In this document: in pieces, positions 8,555-15,149 of the stretch | Position numbering within the stretch: the first letter of the stretch is position 1 | How the letters are laid out: the number at the start of each line of letters is the position of its first letter | Origin: CAYGYG01 sp964354155 | GTDB taxonomy: Bacteria > Hydrothermota > Tepidihabitantia > SM23-42 > CAYGYG01 | Reading direction: 5' to 3' | DNA length: 64,000 nucleotides | Assembly (NCBI GenBank): GCA_964354155.1 | Contig: CAYGYG010000004.1 | Coordinates: forward strand, 62,001-126,000 | Made by a program: the position numbers and the translations under genes | The notes under the pieces: model-generated | The model's input: the letters and a program-made list of their open reading frames with translations, nothing else | Told to the model about the DNA's origin: nothing | Databases searched by the model: none

Positions 8555-9049
8555 TTATTTACAAATCGTCAGTTTTCTAAACAAGGTTGTATCACCTAAA
8601 TTCAATTTCAAATAGTAGATACCGTTTGGTAAATCTGAAACAGGAAACCTTATAATGTTCTGCCCTGCGTTTCTCATTCCAGCAATGACTTTTCTCTGTT
8701 CTCGGCCAGTTATATCATAAAGAGAAATTGTTGTTCTGGAAGCTATTTTAAGTTGGAATATAATCGTTGCCATATCCTTTACAGGATTCGGATAAAGGGT
8801 CAGTCGAGAACCTGCATTGTAACTGTTTAAACCTGTGGACTGACAGCCACCCCCTTTTGGTTTTTTCTCAAATTGATATAGTTTGAGCGAAGCCATTGTA
8901 GCAAAGGGGCCTCCTTCTTTCTTTATTGTTAGCCTTACTCGATGGTCACCCAGATACAATTCTGGAGGAATCGTAACGATGAGTGTCTCCAATTTAGCTG
9001 ATTGAAACGAATGGATGCCAAAGTCAACATTGTCTACAGTAAGTCTCAC
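8555..9049 (-). CDS. C-terminal part of a split T9SS cargo protein
   Basis: This frame encodes a beta-sandwich segment followed by a Por-type T9SS sorting domain (LTLYPNPVKD near the domain start, SLYDITGREQRKV, LPNGIYYLKLNLGDTTLFRKLTICK). It has no signal peptide or ribosome-binding site; the first possible start is an internal-looking GTG at 9049. It is exactly in phase with 9077-10471, separated only by the TGA at 9077-9079 and nine codons, so it is best read as the end of the same gene. Without readthrough the sorting domain would be lost from the upstream product. Confidence 0.75.
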   Translation of the reverse strand: MRLTVDNVDFGIHSFQSAKLETLIVTIPPELYLGDHRVRLTIKKEGGPFATMASLKLYQFEKKPKGGGCQSTGLNSYNAGSRLTLYPNPVKDMATIIFQLKIASRTTISLYDITGREQRKVIAGMRNAGQNIIRFPVSDLPNGIYYLKLNLGDTTLFRKLTICK

Positions 9050-9076
9050 TTGAGTTCTTTCGTTTCCTTCGTGATA

Positions 9077-10471
9077 TCACAGTATTAACACTTTGTAAAT
9101 GAAATTATTATTGTACATAAGAAAGGGTAATTCGTATTCGAGTTGCTCTTGGGCATAGTCCACCGAATGATTTGAGTAATTAATGAAACCGTCTCTTTCA
9201 AGACAATAATACGAAGGCATTGGCTTGCCAACCTCAGCTTCATAATAGAGAAGGGGTCCTGTTCTACCTTTGTCCCACCCAAAATAGAGATGACGGAACC
9301 AAACTTGACCAACATTACTCGAAGGATATTCTGTCCAAAGACCGTACATCTCATCCCAGAAATTCTCAGGAATGGCTCGCATTGCAGCATGAGGGTAGTA
9401 AGAACGAATATCAGTCTCTTGTACATATCCGTAACCCCATGTGGGGCTCCAATAGCAAATATCAAAGTTGTCAGTTGGCGGAAACGGACGATGTTCGCCC
9501 CAGAGATAAAACTGCCCCCATGTACAGACAGGGGATTCAGACGGATAGGGTGATAAGCTTCTATTTGCTGGTTCGCTGAATATTGGCGGGTAAGGTAAGA
9601 AACCCCACATCTCATAGATCTCCCGACTGTCTCTTATGCCTGCTACTTCTTCTTCAGACCAAGTGACAAAAAATTTGTCACCGTAACATTCCACAAAAGG
9701 AGTTAATGATCGCGTATTATCGGAAATAGTTATTCTTAACGGGTCTTCATCAAGTGGTGGACACCAAATACCATTTTCTCTTTTCCGGTAAAAAATATCG
9801 TCAGGGAGATGCGTATTTCTTTCCCAAACCACATGAATATCGCTGTTGCCATCAGCTGCTATACAAGGTGAATAGGCCCAGTAATACGAATCCAATGTTT
9901 CGAATATGACATTCCCAGGATCAGTTTCATCGTATCTGAAACGCGCATGTTTTGTATATCCTCCCGGCGGACTTATTAGTTGACCATTATAGACAACGGA
10001 GATGTAGTCACCAGTTGAAACCATGGATACTTGAGCAGGAATCAGACCCTCTGGTTCGGGGATTATTAAATTATGCCACTCGTTGGTAAGGGGATCACGC
10101 CAGACATAATAGAGTCCAACTTCAGGAGAGAGCGTTCTGTACGGAAAAATAGCACAAGCCACGGGTGCAATACTAGTAATTGGGAAAGCCATTGTTATTG
10201 ATGAATTTGAAAACGGACAGAACCAAACACTTGGATCACTTATATGCTCATTAATAGGCCAAGTGAAACCGCCATCTGGGGAAAAGGCATAATATACATG
10301 ATTATCGGATGGGCTAAAAGATTGATCGTATACGATATGAAGATTCTCGGAGCCATATACTCTTACCAATCTACGACCTCCACTATAAGGTGTAAATCCA
10401 TCGAATATTTGTTGAGAAAAGGTCATCGTTACAGCAACCAACAACAGTACTATATTAATAGAATGCTTCAT
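9077..10471 (-). CDS. BNR/sialidase-like repeat secreted protein, cut by in-frame TGA
   Basis: The 464-residue product begins with a signal peptide (NIVLLLVAVTMTFS). It contains beta-propeller-like repeats with Asp-box character (SPDGGFTW near residue 70) and recurrent HIVYD/IHVVWE/FFVTWSEE strands typical of BNR or exo-sialidase-like folds. No catalytic sialidase residues can be assigned. The frame ends at TGA 9079-9077 but continues in phase for another ~170 codons into a T9SS sorting domain, so the ancestral gene was about 638 codons. TGA is a normal stop elsewhere here (for example prmC and recN), so this is a nonsense change, a sequencing error or readthrough. The ATG has an excellent AAGGAGG site and promoter. 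Confidence 0.75.
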   Translation of the reverse strand: MKHSINIVLLLVAVTMTFSQQIFDGFTPYSGGRRLVRVYGSENLHIVYDQSFSPSDNHVYYAFSPDGGFTWPINEHISDPSVWFCPFSNSSITMAFPITSIAPVACAIFPYRTLSPEVGLYYVWRDPLTNEWHNLIIPEPEGLIPAQVSMVSTGDYISVVYNGQLISPPGGYTKHARFRYDETDPGNVIFETLDSYYWAYSPCIAADGNSDIHVVWERNTHLPDDIFYRKRENGIWCPPLDEDPLRITISDNTRSLTPFVECYGDKFFVTWSEEEVAGIRDSREIYEMWGFLPYPPIFSEPANRSLSPYPSESPVCTWGQFYLWGEHRPFPPTDNFDICYWSPTWGYGYVQETDIRSYYPHAAMRAIPENFWDEMYGLWTEYPSSNVGQVWFRHLYFGWDKGRTGPLLYYEAEVGKPMPSYYCLERDGFINYSNHSVDYAQEQLEYELPFLMYNNNFIYKVLIL

Positions 10472-10489
10472 TTTGCCTCCTTATGTTAT

Positions 10490-10517
10490 ATTATAGATTG
10501 TTTTAGCTTCTTGTCAA
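10490..10517 (-). promoter_or_regulatory. Promoter of the BNR-repeat gene
   Basis: Minus-strand TTGACA (10517-10512) and TATAAT (10495-10490) are 16 bp apart. The AAGGAGG ribosome-binding site and ATG 10471 follow directly. Confidence 0.75.
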
Positions 10518-10616
10518 TACTACAGTTATTGTCTTTTTGCCTGCCAAAGAAATTGCCGAACTGACGGTCTATAATGAACCTATTGGGATCTGTTTGAGCA
10601 TTACCTCCTTGTCATA

Positions 10617-10784
10617 TCAATTCTCTTCTTCAAAAGTGTCATTTTTAGTAAGATTTTGTGCTAAGTTTGTAATTTCTCTGACCGACGGATTGAAAACAGG
10701 CCCTTCTGCAATTATTCCCTTCTTGAAGCCACAGACCGTAGGTATATTTGTTTCATCCATGCAAATATCTCTGTAAATATCCAC
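10617..10784 (-). pseudogene. Short coding remnant of unknown protein
   Basis: On the minus strand a coherent 55-codon frame runs from GTG 10784 to TGA 10617 (IYRDICMDETNIPTVCG, then FNPSVREITNLAQNLTKND, ending FEEEN). It extends a few codons further upstream to a stop with no better start. The amino-acid composition looks genuine: hydrophobic residues spaced as in helices, charged tail. Just after it lies AAGGAGGTA-ATG opening a frame closed after 10 codons, and a different phase continues with FIIDRQFGNFFGRQ to near 10487. A promoter sits at 10905-10933. I read this as a decayed one- or two-gene cassette, possibly a small toxin-antitoxin-like pair, but the family is unrecognised. Confidence 0.35.
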
Positions 10785-10904
10785 AATTTTATCAGAATCA
10801 ATATTTACACAGACGTGTTATGTTTCGGCCAAAACTGAACGTCTTGTCGTTGTCGCATGATACACTTCTTAGAGTTGTTCAAGCACTGTCGTCTCTCCGC
10901 ACGT

Positions 10905-10933
10905 ATTATGAGGCCTTTGGCGCCGGTTGTCAA
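10905..10933 (-). promoter_or_regulatory. Promoter upstream of the small coding remnant
   Basis: Minus-strand TTGACA (10933-10928) and CATAAT (10910-10905) are separated by 17 bp. Transcription would run leftward through the remnant at 10617-10784. Confidence 0.5.
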
Positions 10934-10971
10934 GCGGATTGACGGCGGCTGATGGCATCAACCATTTTCGA

Positions 10972-10999
10972 TTGACGAATGACGAAACCTCGCTATAAT
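10972..10999 (+). promoter_or_regulatory. Probable promoter of tRNA-Lys
   Basis: TTGACG (10972-10977) and TATAAT (10994-10999) are separated by 16 bp, about 130 nt before the tRNA. No coding sequence lies between, so the tRNA is the likely target. Confidence 0.6.
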
Positions 11000-11128
11000 G
11001 TCAGAGCGTATCAGGGGATCAGACGATCCGTCGGAGGATGATCGGGAAATCAGCGTATCAGGAAGAATTGCCGAGCTTCAGTCCATTTCTCCCTGTACCC
11101 TGTTCCCTGATCCCTGTCCCCTGCTTGT

Positions 11129-11200
11129 GCCCCGCTAGCTCAATGGTAGAGCGGCGGATTCTTAATCCGTAGGTTACAGGTTCGAGTCCTGTGCGGGGTA
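11129..11200 (+). tRNA. tRNA-Lys (anticodon CTT)
   Basis: A full cloverleaf can be drawn. The acceptor stem GCCCCGC pairs with GCGGGGT (one G-U end pair), with discriminator A at 11200. The D arm is GCTC-AATGGTA-GAGC. The anticodon arm is GCGGA-TTCTTAA-TCCGT with anticodon CTT, and the T arm is ACAGG-TTCGAGT-CCTGT. The 3' CCA is not encoded. The gene is followed immediately by the GATTAC repeat block. Confidence 0.93.
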
Positions 11201-11284
11201 TTGCGGTGCAAGGCACCGTCGATTACGGTGATAAAAGGACTGAGATCCCTCGGTGCCCTCGGGACGACGAAGCATCGGATTACG

Positions 11285-11348
11285 GTGATACGACTGCGAC
11301 AGGATACAGCCGACAGTTGACAGGGACGGAACGGCCAACGGCAGGCCG
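11285..11348 (+). repeat. 64-bp exact direct repeat, copy 1
   Basis: GTGATACGACTGCGACAGGA at the start through GCAACGGCAGGCCG-type sequence at the end is repeated without a mismatch at 11532-11595, 247 bp downstream. It includes the end of one GATTAC unit. Confidence 0.85.
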
Positions 11349-11531
11349 AGGAATCGGCCTCGTCGATTACCCCATTAGATGCTATGGAATAAGGAACGCA
11401 TCTAACGGGGCAGGCGGAGATTTCGGTGCAAGGCACCGATGATTACAGTGATGGCACGGCAGATTACTGCGATGAAGCATCGTCGATTACAGTGCTTCGC
11501 ATCGATTCCTGTGATGGAACGGCAGATTACA

Positions 11532-11595
11532 GTGATACGACTGCGACAGGATACAGCCGACAGTTGACAGGGACGGAACGGCCAACGGCAGGCCG
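11532..11595 (+). repeat. 64-bp exact direct repeat, copy 2
   Basis: This is identical over 64 bp to 11285-11348. Both copies are followed by different sequence with a GGCCTC core, pointing to segmental duplication within the repeat block. Confidence 0.85.
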
Positions 11596-11656
11596 TGAGA
11601 ACGGCCTCATAGATTACGGAGATGGTTAGGTTGATTACGGTGATAGAAGATAGCGA

Positions 11657-13705
11657 ATGAAAGAAAACCAGCCCAGAAGAATCCAGGATAGCACGTACTA
11701 TCTGCTGGCAATCATCCTGATTGGGTTTTTCGTAAGACTTATATATGTCCTGTCGGTCGGTAAGGACCTCTTCTTCAACTACCTCTCGGACGCCGGCCTG
11801 TATCACTCGTGGGCCCTCGAAATCATCCAGACCGGCTCCAGCCGGTGGGCACGCTTCATGGGTCCCCTATATCCCAACCTCGTTTCGATCATCTACCGGA
11901 TCACCGGCATCAGCCAGACGAACGTACTGATCTTCCAGGCCGTGCTCGATGCCGTGACTGTCTACCTTGTCTACCTAATCGGCCGGGAACTGATCAAAAA
12001 GGAGGCCGGCCTGATCGCCGCCGGGATCTACGCTCTATACGGCCCGGCTATTTTCTACTCTGGCCTGGGCATGACATCCACCCTCTTGGCCCTTTTCAAC
12101 GCTCTGATCTGTTTCCTGATTGTTCGGGCGTATAAGAAAAACGATAATTACCTCTTTGCGGCGGCGGGTTTTGTTTCAGGAGTCGAGGCACTGGCGCAGG
12201 CCAACATCCTCTTTTTTCTTCCCTTTCTCTTCTTCTTTCTCCTCAAGGCCAGGCGCCTCCTGGCCTTTGCCGTCTTCGTGGCGGCACTGGCGATCCCAGT
12301 CGCCTACGCTTCGATTCGCAATTCACTTGCGACCAAAGAGTTCGTCTTCCTTTCGAGTAATGTCGGCATTAATTTCTACATCGGTAATAATGAAACGGCG
12401 GACGGGACCTACCAACGACCCAAGGGCCTCGACTTGACCGGCGATTTTACCGGGCAGAAGATTGCCGGGTTTCTGACCGGTCGCAAGTTGAAGCAGTCCG
12501 AAGTCTCGCGCTACTGGCTGAAACAGGGGCTTGGTTTTGTGCTGAGGAAGCCCGGAGCGGCCCTCCTTCTCTTCCTCAAGAAGACTGCCTACTACCTGAG
12601 CCGCCACGAAATCCCTCAGGCCGAAAACTACTATTACGCGCAACGATTCACCCCGTTGCTCAAGTATAATCCTTTTGTTTTCGGCCTGATTGGCCCTTTG
12701 GCACTGTTGGGGATATTTCTGGTGTGGCCGAATCGCGAGAGCCGACTGGCCGCCTACCTGCTGATTGCCCTTGCCCTCTCTTATGTCGCTTTCTTCGTTA
12801 TTGGGCGCCTTCGGCAGCCGGCCGCGCCGCTGATCGTCGTGTTTGCCGGCGCGGCGGTCTACCGGCTTATCGAATCACTCAAACGACGCGAAGGCCGGCG
12901 TCTGCTTAAGCCAGCCATTGTCCTTGGTGTGGCCGCACTTATCGTCTCGTTGCCGACCGTGTCTATGGACCGAAGACAGATGAAGCGCATGACCGAGAGT
13001 GACGCAAGTATCAGTTTGATGTACCAGAAGAAATTTGTCGAAGCCGAGACGAAGCTGGCCGGTTTGATCAAGATGGATCCTTCTTTCACTCCGGCCTACA
13101 ACAATCTGGGCAATCTCTATTTGAGAAAGGGTCTGATTGAAAAGGCGCTGCCCTTTTACGAGCACGCGGTGAACCTGGATACAAGCGAAGGCGATTATCG
13201 CGCCAATCTCGGCATCGCCTATTCCCTGGTTGGACGGCTTGACGACGCAAAGCGCGAACTGATCAGGGCCAGGGCACTGCTTCCTTACTATCTTGCGATC
13301 AACGACAACATTGCCCAGGTGAATGAGGTTGCCGATCTCCTGGCCCGCAACCCGGCTGAGGCCAACCTGGTCATGGCCGAAAACGTCCTCGGTTTAGGCG
13401 ACTTTGACCTGGCAATCCGGTTTTTCAACAAAAGCCTGTCCCATGACCCCAAGTCCCTGCGCGCCATCAACGATTTGGCGGTGGCTTACAGCTACCAGCA
13501 AGACTATGACCGAGCAATAAAGACTTTGCAGGCCGGCCTGAAGCTGTATCCGGATAACACTGACCTATTGCACAATACGGCCTCGATGTTCTACCAGAAA
13601 AAAGACTTTCCGAAGGCTCTTGAATACTGGAACAGGATATTACAGATCGCGCCGGAGAATCAGGAAGTGCGAGACCTCATCAGAGAAGTGGAACGCGGCA
13701 AGTAG
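11657..13705 (+). CDS. GT39-like membrane glycosyltransferase with C-terminal TPRs
   Basis: The 682-residue protein has about ten transmembrane helices in residues ~15-450 and a soluble tail. Early in the protein, after the first helix, a loop reads YLSDAGLYHSWALEI. It carries an acidic residue at the position where ArnT/PMT (GT39, GT-C fold) enzymes bind polyprenyl-phosphate sugars. Residues ~465-675 hold four to five tetratricopeptide repeats (PAYNNLGNLYLRKGLIEKALPFYEHAV; RAINDLAVAYSYQQDYDRAI). It probably transfers a sugar from a lipid carrier at the outer face of the inner membrane, with the TPRs binding partners. The start is ATG 11657, directly after the GATTAC block; no strong ribosome-binding site is seen. 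Confidence 0.7.
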   Translation: MKENQPRRIQDSTYYLLAIILIGFFVRLIYVLSVGKDLFFNYLSDAGLYHSWALEIIQTGSSRWARFMGPLYPNLVSIIYRITGISQTNVLIFQAVLDAVTVYLVYLIGRELIKKEAGLIAAGIYALYGPAIFYSGLGMTSTLLALFNALICFLIVRAYKKNDNYLFAAAGFVSGVEALAQANILFFLPFLFFFLLKARRLLAFAVFVAALAIPVAYASIRNSLATKEFVFLSSNVGINFYIGNNETADGTYQRPKGLDLTGDFTGQKIAGFLTGRKLKQSEVSRYWLKQGLGFVLRKPGAALLLFLKKTAYYLSRHEIPQAENYYYAQRFTPLLKYNPFVFGLIGPLALLGIFLVWPNRESRLAAYLLIALALSYVAFFVIGRLRQPAAPLIVVFAGAAVYRLIESLKRREGRRLLKPAIVLGVAALIVSLPTVSMDRRQMKRMTESDASISLMYQKKFVEAETKLAGLIKMDPSFTPAYNNLGNLYLRKGLIEKALPFYEHAVNLDTSEGDYRANLGIAYSLVGRLDDAKRELIRARALLPYYLAINDNIAQVNEVADLLARNPAEANLVMAENVLGLGDFDLAIRFFNKSLSHDPKSLRAINDLAVAYSYQQDYDRAIKTLQAGLKLYPDNTDLLHNTASMFYQKKDFPKALEYWNRILQIAPENQEVRDLIREVERGK

Positions 13706-13747
13706 AGGGCGTGTTGTCCGAACACCCGCCTGTTCATAATCATCTCT

Positions 13748-13791
13748 AATCCCCCTATATCCCCCTTTACCAAAGGGGGGAAAGAGGATTT
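13748..13791. repeat. AATCCCCC palindromic repeat, copy 1
   Basis: AATCCCCCTATATCCCCC is followed by TTTACCAAAGGGGGG and AAAGAGGATTT. The CCCCCTTT/AAAGGGGG arms form a hairpin. Other copies lie at 19119, 23029, 25728-25814 and 46679. Confidence 0.8.
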
Positions 13792-13812
13792 CATCCCAAG
13801 TGAGCCTCTTCC

Positions 13813-13832
13813 GGGCGCACCATGGTGCGCCC
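13813..13832. repeat. 20-bp perfect palindrome (GTAGGG family)
   Basis: GGGCGCACC and its complement GGTGCGCCC meet at CATG, followed by CCTAC. It belongs to a family of GTAGGG-flanked inverted repeats also seen at 17138 and 43704. There is no following T-run, so it is not a typical terminator. Confidence 0.65.
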
Positions 13833-13919
13833 CTACAACTGAAATAACAATCATCGTAATCGATCTTTCCTCACCGTAATCAGTGAAAATGCGTTCTTCA
13901 GCACTCTTGACTATTTGGG

Positions 13920-13947
13920 TTGACAAACCGCGCCCTTGAGCTATCAT
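13920..13947 (+). promoter_or_regulatory. Leaderless-type promoter of the LolA-like gene
   Basis: TTGACA (13920) and TATCAT (13942) have a 16-bp spacer, and the -10 box ends 5 nt before ATG 13953. Transcription would begin at or next to the start codon. No ribosome-binding site is present. Confidence 0.7.
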
Positions 13948-13952
13948 AGACG

Positions 13953-14675
13953 ATGCTTTTGATACTCTTCCTTGTCGCCCAGACCGTCGCGCCCGATTCG
14001 ATTCTCAGGGCGGTTGATGCTCGATTGGCTCAGGTTAAGACCATCAAGGGTGAAATAAGACGCGAGCTCGTCCTGGGACGCGCCGGGCGCATGGAAACAA
14101 TCGGCAAGTTCTACATGGCGATGCCCAGCAAGCTGCGGGTCGATCTTGCTTTACCCGACGAACAGGAATTCGTCACCGACGGGAAATACCTGTGGGTATA
14201 TACGCCTGAGAAGAACGAACTCGTCACGCGGGATATTTCATCGCTTCTGCCCCCGGAGAAGCAGGGCCTGGGCGCTCTGATGGATTTCGGCAGCAGCATC
14301 GCCGGGATGCTTGCCCAGGGCTTTGATTTGAAAGTCGACTACACCGGCCGGCTGCTCAAGTACAACGTGTGGATTATCCGCGGCAAGGCGCGGGATACGA
14401 CCGCGGGCGTCAGCCGAATCCTGATCTGGGTTGACCGCGACAACTTCCTCATCCGGCGTTTCGAGACCTACGGCAGGAAGGACAAACTGACCAGCATCTA
14501 CGTAGTTGAAAAAGACCGCGCCTTTGAAGACGGGATAATCTTGCCGGTGCAATACGAGATGAGAGTGGGAATCAAGGAAGGACTCATGAAGATCAGGAAC
14601 TACCTCTCCCTCGTCGAAGTGAATACTGAAATCTCCGACAGTCTGTTCCACGCGCCCCGCATTGAGAAGGAGTGA
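13953..14675 (+). CDS. LolA-like outer-membrane lipoprotein-sorting protein
   Basis: The 240-residue protein has a short hydrophobic N-terminus (MLLILFLVAQTVA) suited to export. It has the LolA/LolB-type half-barrel pattern: GEIRRELVLGRAGRMETIGKF, MPSKLRVDL, FVTDGKYLWVYTPEKNELV at about residues 30-95, then strand-rich sequence to the end. LolA ferries lipoproteins across the periplasm to the outer membrane. In this superphylum the family is broad, so the exact cargo is uncertain. The start ATG is 5 nt from the -10 box, implying a leaderless mRNA. It stands alone between a TPR glycosyltransferase and the B12 riboswitch. Confidence 0.72.
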   Translation: MLLILFLVAQTVAPDSILRAVDARLAQVKTIKGEIRRELVLGRAGRMETIGKFYMAMPSKLRVDLALPDEQEFVTDGKYLWVYTPEKNELVTRDISSLLPPEKQGLGALMDFGSSIAGMLAQGFDLKVDYTGRLLKYNVWIIRGKARDTTAGVSRILIWVDRDNFLIRRFETYGRKDKLTSIYVVEKDRAFEDGIILPVQYEMRVGIKEGLMKIRNYLSLVEVNTEISDSLFHAPRIEKE

Positions 14676-14732
14676 GACGGATACCGCGAAATTGTGGAAT
14701 GATGGAATCATGGAATAATGTTTTGCTGGGCC

Positions 14733-14805
14733 AATCGCTGTAATCCGCTGTTTCATCACTGCGCTGTCGTGTGCGCCCCGAGTATTTCGAGGGGTAATCG
14801 ATGAT
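14733..14805. repeat. Dispersed element family B, copy 2 (inverted)
   Basis: The reverse complement of this stretch matches 3022-3092 at about nine of ten positions. Shared parts are CCTCGAAATACTCGGG, GCACACGACAGCGCAG and a terminal GATTACAGCGAT. Confidence 0.65.
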
Positions 14806-14844
14806 GCGATAGCATCAGTTCTTTGAAACGACAGAAAGACAGGC

Positions 14845-15070
14845 GAAAGTAACTTGTGGAAGTCAGGGAAGGCCGTGAAAATCGGCCGCAGTCGCCGCTA
14901 CTGTAATTGGGGACGAAAGCCAGGAGGCCACTGCGCGTAAGGGCAATCGAGCAAAGGGCAGAGAGCAAGAAAGCCTATCAGGACATCAGAGGATCTCTCT
15001 ACTCGCTGCTCCCTTTATAGCGGGAAGGCCGGCGAGTAGGAAGATCCATAAGCCAGGAGACCTATCCACA
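14845..15070 (+). ncRNA. Cobalamin riboswitch (class I-type)
   Basis: The conserved core is readable in order: GGGAA (14866), the P3 hairpin GGCCG-TGAAAAT-CGGCC (14871-14887), CGCTACTGTAA (14896), GCCAGGAGGCCACTG (14919), CGGGAAGGC (15021), and a final B12 box AAGCCAGGAGACCTATCC (15050-15067). An 80-90 nt insertion separates GCCACTG from GGGAAGG. A stem with arms CCCTTCGGA/TCCGAAGGG (about 15083-15125) follows and ends just before the ribosome-binding site of the TonB-dependent receptor. It lacks a T-run, so control is probably translational: adenosyl- or other cobalamin would hide the AGGAGG and shut off B12 uptake. Confidence 0.92.
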
Positions 15071-15149
15071 GGTTTTCATAAGACCCTTCGGACGAAAGGT
15101 AGCATCTACCCTCTTTTCCGAAGGGCAAGGTCTCAACCAGGAGGTAATC

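Larger units (their letters stand above)
11205..11645. repeat. Dense GATTACRGTGAT repeat block with palindromic spacers
   Basis: About nine copies of GATTAC(A/G)G(T/C/A)GAT or close variants start at 11221, 11278, 11365 (partial), 11441, 11462, 11485 (partial), 11525, 11612 and 11633. Between them lie short hairpins with AAG loops: GGTGCAAGGCACC (11205 and 11425) and GATGAAGCATC (11472). Spacing is irregular and the sequence is not CRISPR-like. Frames through it give DY(S/G)D-type peptides but change phase between units, so it is not coding. The same motif recurs at 2974-3123, 13850-13882 and 14733-14744 (reverse), and 33655-33727. Confidence 0.8.

Noticed and set aside
9077..9079. Genome-wide TGA recoding
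   Set aside because: TGA ends prmC, recN, rpsO, dxr and other normal-length genes in this window.
9070..9085. The in-frame TGA as a selenocysteine codon
   Set aside because: No convincing hairpin follows the codon, no selenocysteine genes are in view, and the flanking sequence is a structural beta protein rather than a redox enzyme.
11191..11629. Two overlapping frames encoding DYSD/DYGD-rich repeat peptides (11191-11442 and 11426-11629)
   Set aside because: They are translations of the non-coding GATTAC repeat block; the phase shifts between repeat units and there is no ribosome-binding site or independent domain.
11205..11645. CRISPR array
   Set aside because: Repeat units are only 12 bp, degenerate and irregularly spaced, spacers are themselves repeats, and no cas gene is present.
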